Source: Aquabacterium fontiphilum (GTDB taxonomy: Bacteria > Pseudomonadota > Gammaproteobacteria > Burkholderiales > Burkholderiaceae_C). From it: a stretch of DNA of 64,000 nt. The stretch spans positions 157,546 to 221,545 of the forward strand of contig NZ_JAAAPN010000008.1 of NCBI RefSeq assembly GCF_009909205.1, in the 5' to 3' direction. Below, one piece after another: positions 9,715 to 17,093 of this stretch. The first letter of the stretch is position 1, and each line of letters begins with the position of its first letter. Both the position numbers and the translations under genes were made by a program. The notes below the pieces were generated by a model, which was not told the origin of the DNA, made no database searches, and saw nothing but the letters and a program-made list of their open reading frames with translations.

Positions 9715-9951
9715 TTACTTGATCAGCTTGTGCTCGAGCAGCTTGCGGCGCAGGGTGTTGCGGTTGATGCCCAGCCATTCGGCGGCCTTGGACTGGTTGC
9801 CCTCGGCGCGTTGCATCACCACTTCCAGCATGGGGCGTTCTACAGCGTTGAGCACCATGTCGTACACGGCGTTCGGCTCGGCACCATGCAGGTCCTGGAA
9901 GTAGCCTTCGAGGTTGTCTCTGATGCAGTCTTGGATGTTCTTCTTGCTCAT
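9715..9951 (-). CDS. fis: Nucleoid protein Fis (78 aa)
   Basis: Small DNA-bending factor. The C-terminal helix-turn-helix is intact ([20 protein letters not shown]). Compared with E. coli Fis (98 aa) the N-terminal beta-hairpin arm, which activates Hin/Gin inversion, is shorter, as is usual in beta-proteobacteria. It starts 5 bp after the dusB stop, the ancestral dusB-fis operon. Confidence 0.93.
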   Translation of the reverse strand: MSKKNIQDCIRDNLEGYFQDLHGAEPNAVYDMVLNAVERPMLEVVMQRAEGNQSKAAEWLGINRNTLRRKLLEHKLIK

Positions 9952-9956
9952 GGGTC

Positions 9957-11063
9957 TCAGCCGGCGTGGCAGACGATGGCCGCCCGCCGGGGGGCCTCGT
10001 CGGCCTGGTCGTCGTCTGCCACATCGGCCTCGTGGCCCACCGGGAGGTGCGGGTGGACGAGGCTCAGGGCATCAAAAAAGTCGCTGACGGCCCGCACCTG
10101 GTCGGCGCAGGTTTCCAGCATGTTCATGTGTTGGCGGAAGGCTTCGCCGCCGGGCAGGCTGCGCACGGCCCAGCCGATGTGCTTGCGCGCCGTGCGCACG
10201 CCGGCGAATTCGCCATACAGGCCGTAGTGGTCGTCCAGGTGCGCCAGCAGCCAGTGCTTGACCTGATCCGTCAGTGGCGGCGTGCGGTGCTGGCCGGTGG
10301 CCAGGTAGTGTGCAATGTCGCCGAAGATCCAGGGGCGCCCCTGCGCGGCGCGGCCGACCATGATGGCGTCGGCCCCGGTGTGGCGCAGCACCGCCAATGC
10401 CTTCTCGGGCGAGGTGATGTCACCGTTGGCCACCACCGGCACGCGCACAGCGGCCTTCACGGCGGCAATGGTGTCGTACTCGGCCCGGCCTTTGTAGCCC
10501 TGCTCACGGGTGCGGCCGTGCACGGTGAGCATGGCCACGCCGGCGGCCTCGGCTGCGCGCGCGATGCGCACGGCGTTCTTGTGTTGCTGGCTCCAGCCGG
10601 TGCGCATCTTCAGCGTCACGGGCACGTTGCGTGGCGCACAGGCCGCCACCACGGCTTCGACGATCTGCAGCGCCAGCGCTTCATCTTGCATCAGCGCCGA
10701 GCCGGCCCACTTGTTGCACACCTTCTTGGCCGGGCAGCCCATGTTGATGTCGATGACCTGGGCGCCGCGGTCGATGTTGTAGGCGGCCGCCTCGGCCATC
10801 ATGGCCGCGTCGGTGCCGGCGATCTGTACGGCGATGGGCGCGGTTTCGCCATCGTGGTTGGCGCGACGCGAGGTCTTGAGGCTGTGCCAGAGGTCCTTGC
10901 GCGAAGTCACCATTTCGCTGACCGCGTAGCCCGCCCCCAGCTGCTTGCATAGCATGCGGAAGGGCCGATCCGTGACGCCAGCCATCGGCGCCACGAACAG
11001 CCGGTTGGGCAGTTCGACGGCGCCCAGCATCAGGGGGCTGGCGGGGTCAGCGAGGGTGGACAT
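9957..11063 (-). CDS. dusB: tRNA-dihydrouridine synthase B (368 aa)
   Basis: FMN enzyme that reduces uridine in the tRNA D-loop. The TIM-barrel starts [12 protein letters not shown], has the FMN/RNA loop [19 protein letters not shown] (catalytic Cys), and phosphate-binding VVANGDITS and [16 protein letters not shown]. About 20 extra C-terminal residues rich in Asp and Ala follow the usual end. First gene of dusB-fis. Confidence 0.94.
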   Translation of the reverse strand: MSTLADPASPLMLGAVELPNRLFVAPMAGVTDRPFRMLCKQLGAGYAVSEMVTSRKDLWHSLKTSRRANHDGETAPIAVQIAGTDAAMMAEAAAYNIDRGAQVIDINMGCPAKKVCNKWAGSALMQDEALALQIVEAVVAACAPRNVPVTLKMRTGWSQQHKNAVRIARAAEAAGVAMLTVHGRTREQGYKGRAEYDTIAAVKAAVRVPVVANGDITSPEKALAVLRHTGADAIMVGRAAQGRPWIFGDIAHYLATGQHRTPPLTDQVKHWLLAHLDDHYGLYGEFAGVRTARKHIGWAVRSLPGGEAFRQHMNMLETCADQVRAVSDFFDALSLVHPHLPVGHEADVADDDQADEAPRRAAIVCHAG

Positions 11064-11219
11064 GGGGGGAGAAAGACGGCGCAGCCCCGAACGGCGGGGC
11101 GATCAGGGCTGCTTAAAAAGGAGGCAGAGTATAGCTGGCTGGCGAGGGGCTGGGTAGCGGGACCCCGGGCCCAAAGCGCGCAGAACGTCACCCAGTCAAC
11201 AAGGAATACGGCATTCTCG

Positions 11220-11252
11220 ATGTAACGATTGCAGTTTTAATGTAACGTTGCA
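11220..11252 (+). promoter_or_regulatory. Direct repeat upstream of the ompW-type gene
   Basis: ATGTAACGATTGCA (11220) and ATGTAACGTTGCA (11240) repeat with a 20-bp period, 32-64 bp before the start codon. Each is also roughly palindromic around AACGTT. This looks like a two-site operator for an unidentified regulator; the locally AT-rich bases could also be promoter elements. Confidence 0.45.
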
Positions 11253-11283
11253 TTTCCGTCTTGCTTTGTTCTTTCTACCTGTC

Positions 11284-12063
11284 ATGAACGTTCGTTTTCT
11301 CGCTCTGGCTGCCGTCGCGGCCATTTCCGGTGCCGCGGCACACGCCGGCACCTACACCGTCAAGCTCGGTGGCGCCCACATTGACCCGCGCGCCACGAGC
11401 AGCCCCCTGCGGGGCGAGTTGCCGGCCGTGGTCAGCGGCACCTACTACGGCAATGTGGTCATCGATGGCGGTCTGCGCTTGGCGGTGCAGCCCAAGACCA
11501 CGCTGATCTTCTCGATCGAGCGTGCGTTGGCGGGGCCCTGGAGTGCCGAGCTGGTGCTGGGCGTGCCGCCCAAGCATGACGTGAAGCTGCGCGCCGCAAC
11601 CCCAGCACTCACGGCTGATGGTTCGTACCCCGACCCGATCGCCAGCCTGAAGGTTGCGCGCACCACCGAGAAGCTGCAGGCCGCCGACGGCCAGGTCGTG
11701 GCCACCGTCAAGCAGGTCGCCCCGACGCTGTTTGTCAACTACGCGTTTCTGGACGCCACTTCGGCTTGGCGGCCCTATGTGGGTGTGGGCATCAACTACA
11801 CCCGCATGAAGGCCGAGTCGAATGCCTTGGGCGATGCGCTCTACAACGATGGCCCCGTGCGCATCAAGCTGAGCCACTCACTTGGCCCGGCGTTGCAGGC
11901 GGGTGTGCGCTACCAGTTCGACCCTCAGTGGTCGTTCAATGTCGGCTGGGCGGTGGCGAAGATCAAGAACGACCTGCGCATTCGCACCGACCGCTCGGAG
12001 CAGCGCGCTGATTACCGGTTCTATCCCAGTGTGTGGTCGGCCACCGTGGGTTACAGCTTCTGA
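11284..12063 (+). CDS. ompW: OmpW-family outer-membrane protein (259 aa)
   Basis: Small eight-stranded beta-barrel of the OmpW family. It has a signal peptide (cleavage near AAAHA), an early GGAHIDPRATSS segment, amphipathic strands with alternating aromatics, the family-typical YVGVGINYTR stretch, and a terminal GYSF ending in Phe as required by the BAM complex. ATG 11284 was preferred over an upstream in-frame start because it gives a proper signal peptide. Transported substrate unknown (small hydrophobic molecules in the family). A repeat pair lies upstream. Confidence 0.86.
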   Translation: MNVRFLALAAVAAISGAAAHAGTYTVKLGGAHIDPRATSSPLRGELPAVVSGTYYGNVVIDGGLRLAVQPKTTLIFSIERALAGPWSAELVLGVPPKHDVKLRAATPALTADGSYPDPIASLKVARTTEKLQAADGQVVATVKQVAPTLFVNYAFLDATSAWRPYVGVGINYTRMKAESNALGDALYNDGPVRIKLSHSLGPALQAGVRYQFDPQWSFNVGWAVAKIKNDLRIRTDRSEQRADYRFYPSVWSATVGYSF

Positions 12064-12134
12064 TCCTGACGCTGTGACCCGGCCGTTTGGCCGGACTGTC
12101 GCCTCCACCTCGTCGCAGGCGCCACAATGGGCGC

Positions 12135-12665
12135 ATGGAAGCATGGTTGATGTCGGCGGTGAACGCCGTACTGGCGTGGTTGGCCCTGCCTCAGGTGGGG
12201 CTGGGCGCCGTGTTCCTGGTGGCGCTGGTGTCGGCCACCCTGCTCCCCATGGGCTCGGAGCCCGCGGTGTACGCGCTGGTGCGCTGGCAGCCCGAGATGT
12301 TCTGGCCTACGGTCTGTGTGGCGACGCTGGGCAACACCATCGGTGGGGCCATCAGCTGGTGGATGGGGCTGGGCGCCCACAAGGCGGCTGAGCGGTGGCG
12401 CGCTCATCACGGGGGTGAGGGCGGCGACGCGCCGCCAGCGGGTTCGCAGGCGCGCCATGGGCGCGCCGAGCAGCGCGCACTTGCGTGGCTTGAGCGGTTC
12501 GGCCCCAAGGCCTGTCTGCTGTCTTGGTTGCCGGTGGTGGGTGATCCGCTGTGCGCGGTCGCCGGATGGCTGCGCATGCCCTTCTGGCCGTGCGTGCTCT
12601 ACATGGCGATCGGCAAGTTCGGTCGTTACACGGTGATGACGGCCGCACTGCTGTGGATCATCTAG
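12135..12665 (+). CDS. YqaA/DedA-family membrane protein (176 aa)
   Basis: Integral inner-membrane protein of the VTT/DedA superfamily. Three or four hydrophobic segments are visible. The conserved FGPKACLLSWLPVVGDPLCAVAGWLRM matches the YqaA-type re-entrant loop with its Pro-Val-Gly-Asp core. A basic, Gly-rich loop at about 85-110 (RWRAHHGGEGGD...) is an insertion. The family includes lipid transporters/scramblases; the substrate here is not known. Confidence 0.82.
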   Translation: MEAWLMSAVNAVLAWLALPQVGLGAVFLVALVSATLLPMGSEPAVYALVRWQPEMFWPTVCVATLGNTIGGAISWWMGLGAHKAAERWRAHHGGEGGDAPPAGSQARHGRAEQRALAWLERFGPKACLLSWLPVVGDPLCAVAGWLRMPFWPCVLYMAIGKFGRYTVMTAALLWII

Positions 12666-12677
12666 GGCATTCACCGG

Positions 12678-12703
12678 GTGCATCCCATGAACATGGGATG
12701 CAC
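12678..12703. repeat. Perfect 12-bp inverted repeat
   Basis: GTGCATCCCATG and its exact complement are separated by only two A residues, 13 bp after the yqaA-like gene, and followed by TTTGT. The very small loop suits a protein-binding palindrome at least as well as a terminator. Confidence 0.55.
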
Positions 12704-12714
12704 TTTGTAACCAT

Positions 12715-12891
12715 TTGACGGGAAACCGTCATGGGAACATGCACCGCGCGCCCGTAAACTGCGACGGTGATGTCGTGAACGATTGCACGCAGATGCGCGA
12801 CACGACAGACAAGCCAGCTGTCATCACCGTAAAGACGTTCCAGGGGGGACATCTTCTCGCAGAGGGCCCGTCCGGTTGCCGGTCGGGCCCT
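12715..12891 (+). other. Gene-free interval with hairpins; possible small RNA
   Basis: No credible reading frame occupies 12666-12930. It holds a hairpin with a GAAA tetraloop (TGACGG/CCGTCA, 12716-12731) and ends in a terminator-like stem (12863-12891) read in the + direction. This could be the 3' UTR of the upstream gene or an independent small RNA of about 150-180 nt. No convincing promoter was found. Confidence 0.25.
12863..12891 (+). terminator. Terminator-like hairpin
   Basis: An 8-bp stem AGGGCCCG/CGGGCCCT flanks a loop that itself can pair (CCGG...CCGG), followed by TTTGTCC on the + strand. On the minus strand there is no T-run, so it most likely ends + strand transcripts. Confidence 0.6.
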
Positions 12892-12930
12892 TTGTCCGTC
12901 TGCCCGTCTGTCTGCCTGGTGGTCAGTGGC

Positions 12931-13221
12931 TTACTTGCGCACCTCGAGCGCCGTGATGGTGAACTGGCCGTTCACCTTGTCGGCGCTGAAGCGGATCTTG
13001 TCGCCGGGTTGCAGCGAACGCAGCCAGTCCGGGTTGCTCACCCGGAAGCTCATCTGCATCGGCGGCATGTCGAGGTTCTTGATCTCGCCATGGCGCACCG
13101 TCACTTTGCCGCCTTCGACATCGACCTTGCGCACTTCGCCGTCCACGTCCTGCGCCTGCGCGGCCAGGGCCACGGTCATCGCAAGTGCACCGGCAAGACT
13201 GCGCCACGTCATCGTCTTCAT
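12931..13221 (-). CDS. CusF-like periplasmic copper-binding protein (96 aa)
   Basis: Small exported OB-fold protein: signal peptide ending AAQAQ, then GEVRKVDVEGGKVTVRHGEI, LDMPPMQMSF and a C-terminal GDKIRFSADKVNGQFTITAL. In CusF, Cu(I) is held by a His, a Trp and two Met; here the His (VRHGE) and the two Met (PMQM) are present while the Trp position is Met. It probably buffers periplasmic Cu(I)/Ag(I). No CusCBA efflux genes are nearby, so it stands alone. Confidence 0.82.
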   Translation of the reverse strand: MKTMTWRSLAGALAMTVALAAQAQDVDGEVRKVDVEGGKVTVRHGEIKNLDMPPMQMSFRVSNPDWLRSLQPGDKIRFSADKVNGQFTITALEVRK

Positions 13222-13344
13222 CCTGTCTCCTGTTCACAAAAGGGGCCGCGCCCCATGACATGGACCCCATCATGGGACAAAGGTTCCCACTCAGGGGTTT
13301 CTCTAGAATAGCGGCATTGACAACCCCATGGGCTTTCCTCCGCC

Positions 13345-14253
13345 ATGTCCACCCCCACTTCTCCTGACGCCCTTGCCCAGATCGACCCGCGTGACAAGGC
13401 GGAAATCCTCGCGCAGGCGCTGCCCTACATCCGCAAGTTCCACGGCAAGACCATCGTGATCAAGTACGGCGGCAACGCCATGACCGATCCCGAGCTGCAG
13501 GCCGACTTCGCCGAGGATGTGGTGCTGCTCAAGCTGGTGGGTCTGAACCCGGTGGTCGTGCACGGCGGTGGGCCCCAGATTGATTCGGCGCTCAACAAGA
13601 TCGGCAAGAAGGGCGAGTTCATCCAGGGCATGCGCGTGACCGATGCCGAGACCATGGAGGTGGTCGAGTGGGTGCTGGCCGGCGAGGTGCAACAAGACAT
13701 CGTGGGCCTGATCAATGCCGCAGGTGGCAAGGCCGTGGGCCTGACGGGCCGCGACGGTGGCCTGATCCGCGCGCGCAAGCTCAAGTTGCAGGATCTGAAA
13801 GACCCGACCGTCGAACACGACGTGGGCCAGGTGGGCGAGATCGAATCGATCGACCCGAGCGTGGTCAAGGCCCTGCAAGATGACCAGTTCATCCCGGTGA
13901 TCAGCCCCATCGGCTTCGGCTCGAAGAACGAGAGCTACAACATCAACGCCGACCTGGTGGCCTCGAAGCTGGCCGAGGTGCTCAAGGCCGAGAAGCTCAT
14001 GCTGCTGACCAACATCAAGGGCGTGCTCGACAAGGAAGGCAACCTGCTGACCGACCTGACCGCCCGCCGCATCGACGAGCTGATCGACGACGGCACCATC
14101 AGCGGCGGCATGATCCCCAAGATTGCCGGTGCGCTGGACGCGGCCAAGAGCGGCGTCAATGCCGTGCACATCGTCGATGGCCGTGTGCCGCATGCCATGC
14201 TGCTGGAGATCCTGACCGATCAGGCCTACGGCACGATGATCCGCTCGCACTGA
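13345..14253 (+). CDS. argB: Acetylglutamate kinase (302 aa)
   Basis: Phosphorylates N-acetylglutamate in arginine synthesis. Seen are KYGGNAM (phosphate binding), [10 protein letters not shown] (substrate loop), [25 protein letters not shown] and [13 protein letters not shown]. The N-terminal helix ([20 protein letters not shown]) is the type found in hexameric, arginine-inhibited enzymes, so feedback control by arginine is likely. Followed 20 bp later by a HAD phosphatase gene. Confidence 0.95.
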   Translation: MSTPTSPDALAQIDPRDKAEILAQALPYIRKFHGKTIVIKYGGNAMTDPELQADFAEDVVLLKLVGLNPVVVHGGGPQIDSALNKIGKKGEFIQGMRVTDAETMEVVEWVLAGEVQQDIVGLINAAGGKAVGLTGRDGGLIRARKLKLQDLKDPTVEHDVGQVGEIESIDPSVVKALQDDQFIPVISPIGFGSKNESYNINADLVASKLAEVLKAEKLMLLTNIKGVLDKEGNLLTDLTARRIDELIDDGTISGGMIPKIAGALDAAKSGVNAVHIVDGRVPHAMLLEILTDQAYGTMIRSH

Positions 14254-14273
14254 GGCGCAGCCGGTCGATCGCC

Positions 14274-14981
14274 GTGCGGCCCGTCTGGCTGTTCGACCTC
14301 GACAACACCCTGCACGACGCGGGGCGGGCCGTCTTTGGCCGGCTCAACGCCTCGATGACCGACTACATCGTGGCCGAACTGGGCTTGAGCCGGGCCGAAG
14401 CCGATCGCCTGCGGGTGCACTACTGGCGGCGTTACGGCGCGACACTGCTGGGGCTCGAGCGCCACCACGGCATCCGCGCGGCGCACTTTCTGGCGCAGAC
14501 GCACACGCTGCCAGGCCTGGAGGCCGATCTGCACATGCCGCCGGCCGACCGCGCCGCGCTGATGCGGCTGCCAGGCCGCAAGTTCCTGCTCACCAATGCG
14601 CCCGCCGAGTACGCCAAGCGGGTGTTGACTGCACTCGATCTGGCCTCGTGCTTCGAGGGCATCATTGCCATCGAAGGCATGCGCGTGTTCGGCTCGTTGC
14701 GGCCCAAGCCCGATGTGCGCATGCTGCGCGTCGTGTTGGCGCGCCACAGGCTGGCGCCCGCGCAATGCGTGCTGGTCGAAGACACCGAGGCCAATCTCAA
14801 GAGCGCCCACCAGCTGGGCCTGCGCACGGTCTGGATGCAGCATTACCTGCGGCGCGGACCGGTTTGCACAGCGGCCACGCCCGGGGGCCGGCTGCATGGT
14901 CGGCGCAGCTGGGTGGACGTGCGCATCACGGCCTTGCGGCAACTGCACGCCTGGCCCATCCGGCACCGTCCGGCGCGATGA
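14274..14981 (+). CDS. HAD-family pyrimidine 5'-nucleotidase-like protein (235 aa)
   Basis: Haloacid-dehalogenase-fold phosphatase with motif I FDLDNTLHD (nucleophile Asp and acid/base Asp), motif II LLTNAP, motif III Lys in LRPKPD, and motif IV VLVEDTEANLKSA. The cap and motif spacing match the SDT1/YjjG-like pyrimidine nucleotidase subfamily, common between argB and slmA in Burkholderiales. GTG 14274 is the start. Substrate is inferred from the family only. Confidence 0.82.
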   Translation: MRPVWLFDLDNTLHDAGRAVFGRLNASMTDYIVAELGLSRAEADRLRVHYWRRYGATLLGLERHHGIRAAHFLAQTHTLPGLEADLHMPPADRAALMRLPGRKFLLTNAPAEYAKRVLTALDLASCFEGIIAIEGMRVFGSLRPKPDVRMLRVVLARHRLAPAQCVLVEDTEANLKSAHQLGLRTVWMQHYLRRGPVCTAATPGGRLHGRRSWVDVRITALRQLHAWPIRHRPAR

Positions 14982-14991
14982 AGGAGGCACG

Positions 14992-15624
14992 ATGAGCGAC
15001 GACGACAGCACCTTGCCGGCGGTCTCCAACGAGGCGCCTCGCCGACAGCGACCCAAGCCAGGCGAGCGACGCAACCAGATCCTCCAGGCGTTGGCCGAGA
15101 TGCTGCAGGCGCCGCAGGCCGATCGCATCACCACGGCCGCGCTGGCTGGGCGCTTGCAAGTCAGCGAGGCCGCGCTGTATCGCCACTTCGCGGGCAAGGC
15201 GCAGATGTACGAGGCGCTGATCGACTTCATCGAACACAGCCTGTTCACGCTGGCCAACCAAGCCATCGAGCGTGAGCCCGATCCGGCCACGCAGTTTTCA
15301 CGTGTCGTGGCGCTGGTGTTGCAGTTCGGTGAGCGCAATCCGGGCATGTCGCGGGTGCTGGCTGGCGATGCGCTGGTGCACGAAGACGCGCGCCTGCATC
15401 AACGCGTCAACCAGTGCCTTGAGCGGCTGGAGTCCTTGCTGCGGCAGCCCGCCCGGGCCCTGGCCGAGCAGCGCGGCGAGCCGGCGCCCACTGTGGCCGC
15501 ACAGGCCCGCGCGTCGCTGGCGCTCAGCGTGGTGGTCGGGCGGCTCAACCGCTATGCCCGAACCGGTTTTCAGCGTCTGCCCACCGAGCACCTGGAGGCG
15601 ACACTGTCGGGGCTGCTGGCGTGA
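14992..15624 (+). CDS. slmA: Nucleoid occlusion factor SlmA (TetR family, 210 aa)
   Basis: TetR-type DNA-binding protein that blocks FtsZ assembly over the nucleoid. The helix-turn-helix ITTAALAGRLQVSEAALYRHF (residues about 45-65) is followed by the SlmA-like FAGKAQMYEALIDFIEHSLF. The C-terminal helices keep FGERNPGMSRVLAGDAL and RLNRYARTGFQRLPTEHL. Preceded by AAGGAGG at good spacing. Its stop overlaps the GTG of pdeM, so the two are translationally coupled. Confidence 0.9.
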   Translation: MSDDDSTLPAVSNEAPRRQRPKPGERRNQILQALAEMLQAPQADRITTAALAGRLQVSEAALYRHFAGKAQMYEALIDFIEHSLFTLANQAIEREPDPATQFSRVVALVLQFGERNPGMSRVLAGDALVHEDARLHQRVNQCLERLESLLRQPARALAEQRGEPAPTVAAQARASLALSVVVGRLNRYARTGFQRLPTEHLEATLSGLLA

Positions 15625-16388
15625 GCGTCGCAGTGCAGACCCCGCCGCACGTCACGTTGGGCGGCGTGGCTTTGCAGTGGCGAGCCGATCGCAGTGCCTT
15701 GACCTTCGACGCGCTCGGCAAGCCCGATGCCTTGCTGGTGGCCGATGTGCACCTGGGCAAGGCGCAGCGCTACCGCGACCTGGGCCAGAGCGTGCCCCCC
15801 GCCGTGATGGCCGGCACGACCGCGGCCACCTTGCAGCGTCTGCGCGCGGCACTGAACGACAGCGGGGCGCGGCGGCTGATCGTGCTAGGTGATCTGGTGC
15901 ATGGGCCGGCGGTGGGCGACGCTGTGGCAGCGTTGGCCGAGACGCTGGGCGCATGGCATGACGCTGCGCAGGGCCAGGTGGCTGTGATCGGGGGCAACCA
16001 TGACCGTCGCGCCATGGCCGACTGGGGCCCGGTGGCCGAACGCCTGGGCGCAGCCTGGGAAGTCTTGCCCGAAGACGATGTGGTGCGACTGGGCGGGCTG
16101 GCCCTGACGCACAGGGCGCGCGTGGTGCCGGGCGCGCAGGACTGCCTGGGTGGCCACTTGCACCCGTGCTGGGTGATGAGGGGGCCGGCCCGAGACCGCG
16201 TGCGCTTGCCCTGTGTGTGGCTGCAGCAGCAGTCTCAGGGCTGGTTGGGCACCTTGCCGGCGTTCGGTGATTTCACCGGCATGCATGCCGTGCCAGCCGC
16301 CCCGGGCGACCGGCTGTGGGTGCTCACGCCCGATGGGGGCGTGCACGCGTTGCCCGCGTCGGCGATCAGCCCCGGCGGCGCGCCATGA
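15621..16388 (+). CDS. pdeM: PdeM-type metallophosphoesterase (255 aa)
   Basis: Calcineurin-like phosphoesterase matching the ligase-associated DNA-damage endonuclease PdeM. Metal motifs are complete: ADVHLGK, GDLVHG, GGNHD and GHLHP. In many bacteria this gene sits with an Lhr-type helicase, a ligase and an exonuclease; none of these is adjacent here, so the assignment rests on the domain layout. GTG start overlaps the slmA stop by 4 bases. Its 3' end overlaps the convergent PEP-CTERM gene by 23 bp. Confidence 0.78.
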   Translation: MSVAVQTPPHVTLGGVALQWRADRSALTFDALGKPDALLVADVHLGKAQRYRDLGQSVPPAVMAGTTAATLQRLRAALNDSGARRLIVLGDLVHGPAVGDAVAALAETLGAWHDAAQGQVAVIGGNHDRRAMADWGPVAERLGAAWEVLPEDDVVRLGGLALTHRARVVPGAQDCLGGHLHPCWVMRGPARDRVRLPCVWLQQQSQGWLGTLPAFGDFTGMHAVPAAPGDRLWVLTPDGGVHALPASAISPGGAP

Positions 16389-17055
16389 GCAGCACGCCGG
16401 CGCCGGCCAGCACCAGCGCCCAGGCGGCAGGCTCGGGCACAGGCGTGACGGTCACGTTCTGCACGGCCAGTGCCGAGGTGGTGACGAAATCGCCGCGGTC
16501 GACCACGCCGAAGGCCAGGCTGGCCAGACCGGCCTGGCTGAACGTGTAGCTGAAACGCTGCCAGCCCGTGCCAGCGGCAAAGCCGAACTCGCCCGGCGCC
16601 TGAGCGGCCAGTGCCTCAGCCAGGCTGAACAGTTGACCATTGAGCACAGCAAAGCCCAGGTCGGGTAGCGCGCTGGTGCCTTGTTCGTTGGTGAGCAGCT
16701 GCCAGTCGAAGTGCAGCGTGTCGCCGGCCTGCACGCTGAACTGCTGGCGGGCGACCGAGCCTTCTGCGGCCTGGAGGTCACCGTCGAGTGCGCCGATGGC
16801 CAGACCGGCGAACACTTCGACGCCATCGGCGCTCAGCGCCATCGCAGCGGGCTGGCCCGAGAAGTTGAAGTTGCCGGCTGCGTCGTCGTCGGCGTCAAAG
16901 GCCGAGGTCAGCAGCAGGGTCTGGCCCTGCACGACGGCGTCGCCCAGCGTGTCCCAATGGGACAGGCCGGCGGTGAACTGGCCATTGCTCACGGCCAGGG
17001 CAGGGGAAGACGCGGCGGCAAACAGCGCGAGGGTCAGGAGGCGGGTGGGTGTCAT
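16366..17055 (-). CDS. PEP-CTERM protein (229 aa)
   Basis: Exported protein: signal peptide ending SSPALA, then NGQFTAGLSHWDTLGDA, a start typical of carbohydrate-binding-like beta-sandwich PEP-CTERM proteins. It ends VTPVPEPAAWALVLAGAGVLL plus ARRR, the exosortase tail. It begins 38 bp after the stop of the nucleotidase gene on the same strand, so the two are probably co-transcribed. Binding specificity is unknown. Confidence 0.86.
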   Translation of the reverse strand: MTPTRLLTLALFAAASSPALAVSNGQFTAGLSHWDTLGDAVVQGQTLLLTSAFDADDDAAGNFNFSGQPAAMALSADGVEVFAGLAIGALDGDLQAAEGSVARQQFSVQAGDTLHFDWQLLTNEQGTSALPDLGFAVLNGQLFSLAEALAAQAPGEFGFAAGTGWQRFSYTFSQAGLASLAFGVVDRGDFVTTSALAVQNVTVTPVPEPAAWALVLAGAGVLLMARRRG

Positions 17056-17093
17056 GGTGAATCCTTGTCAGGTCAGAGAAGTCGAAAGGCGCG

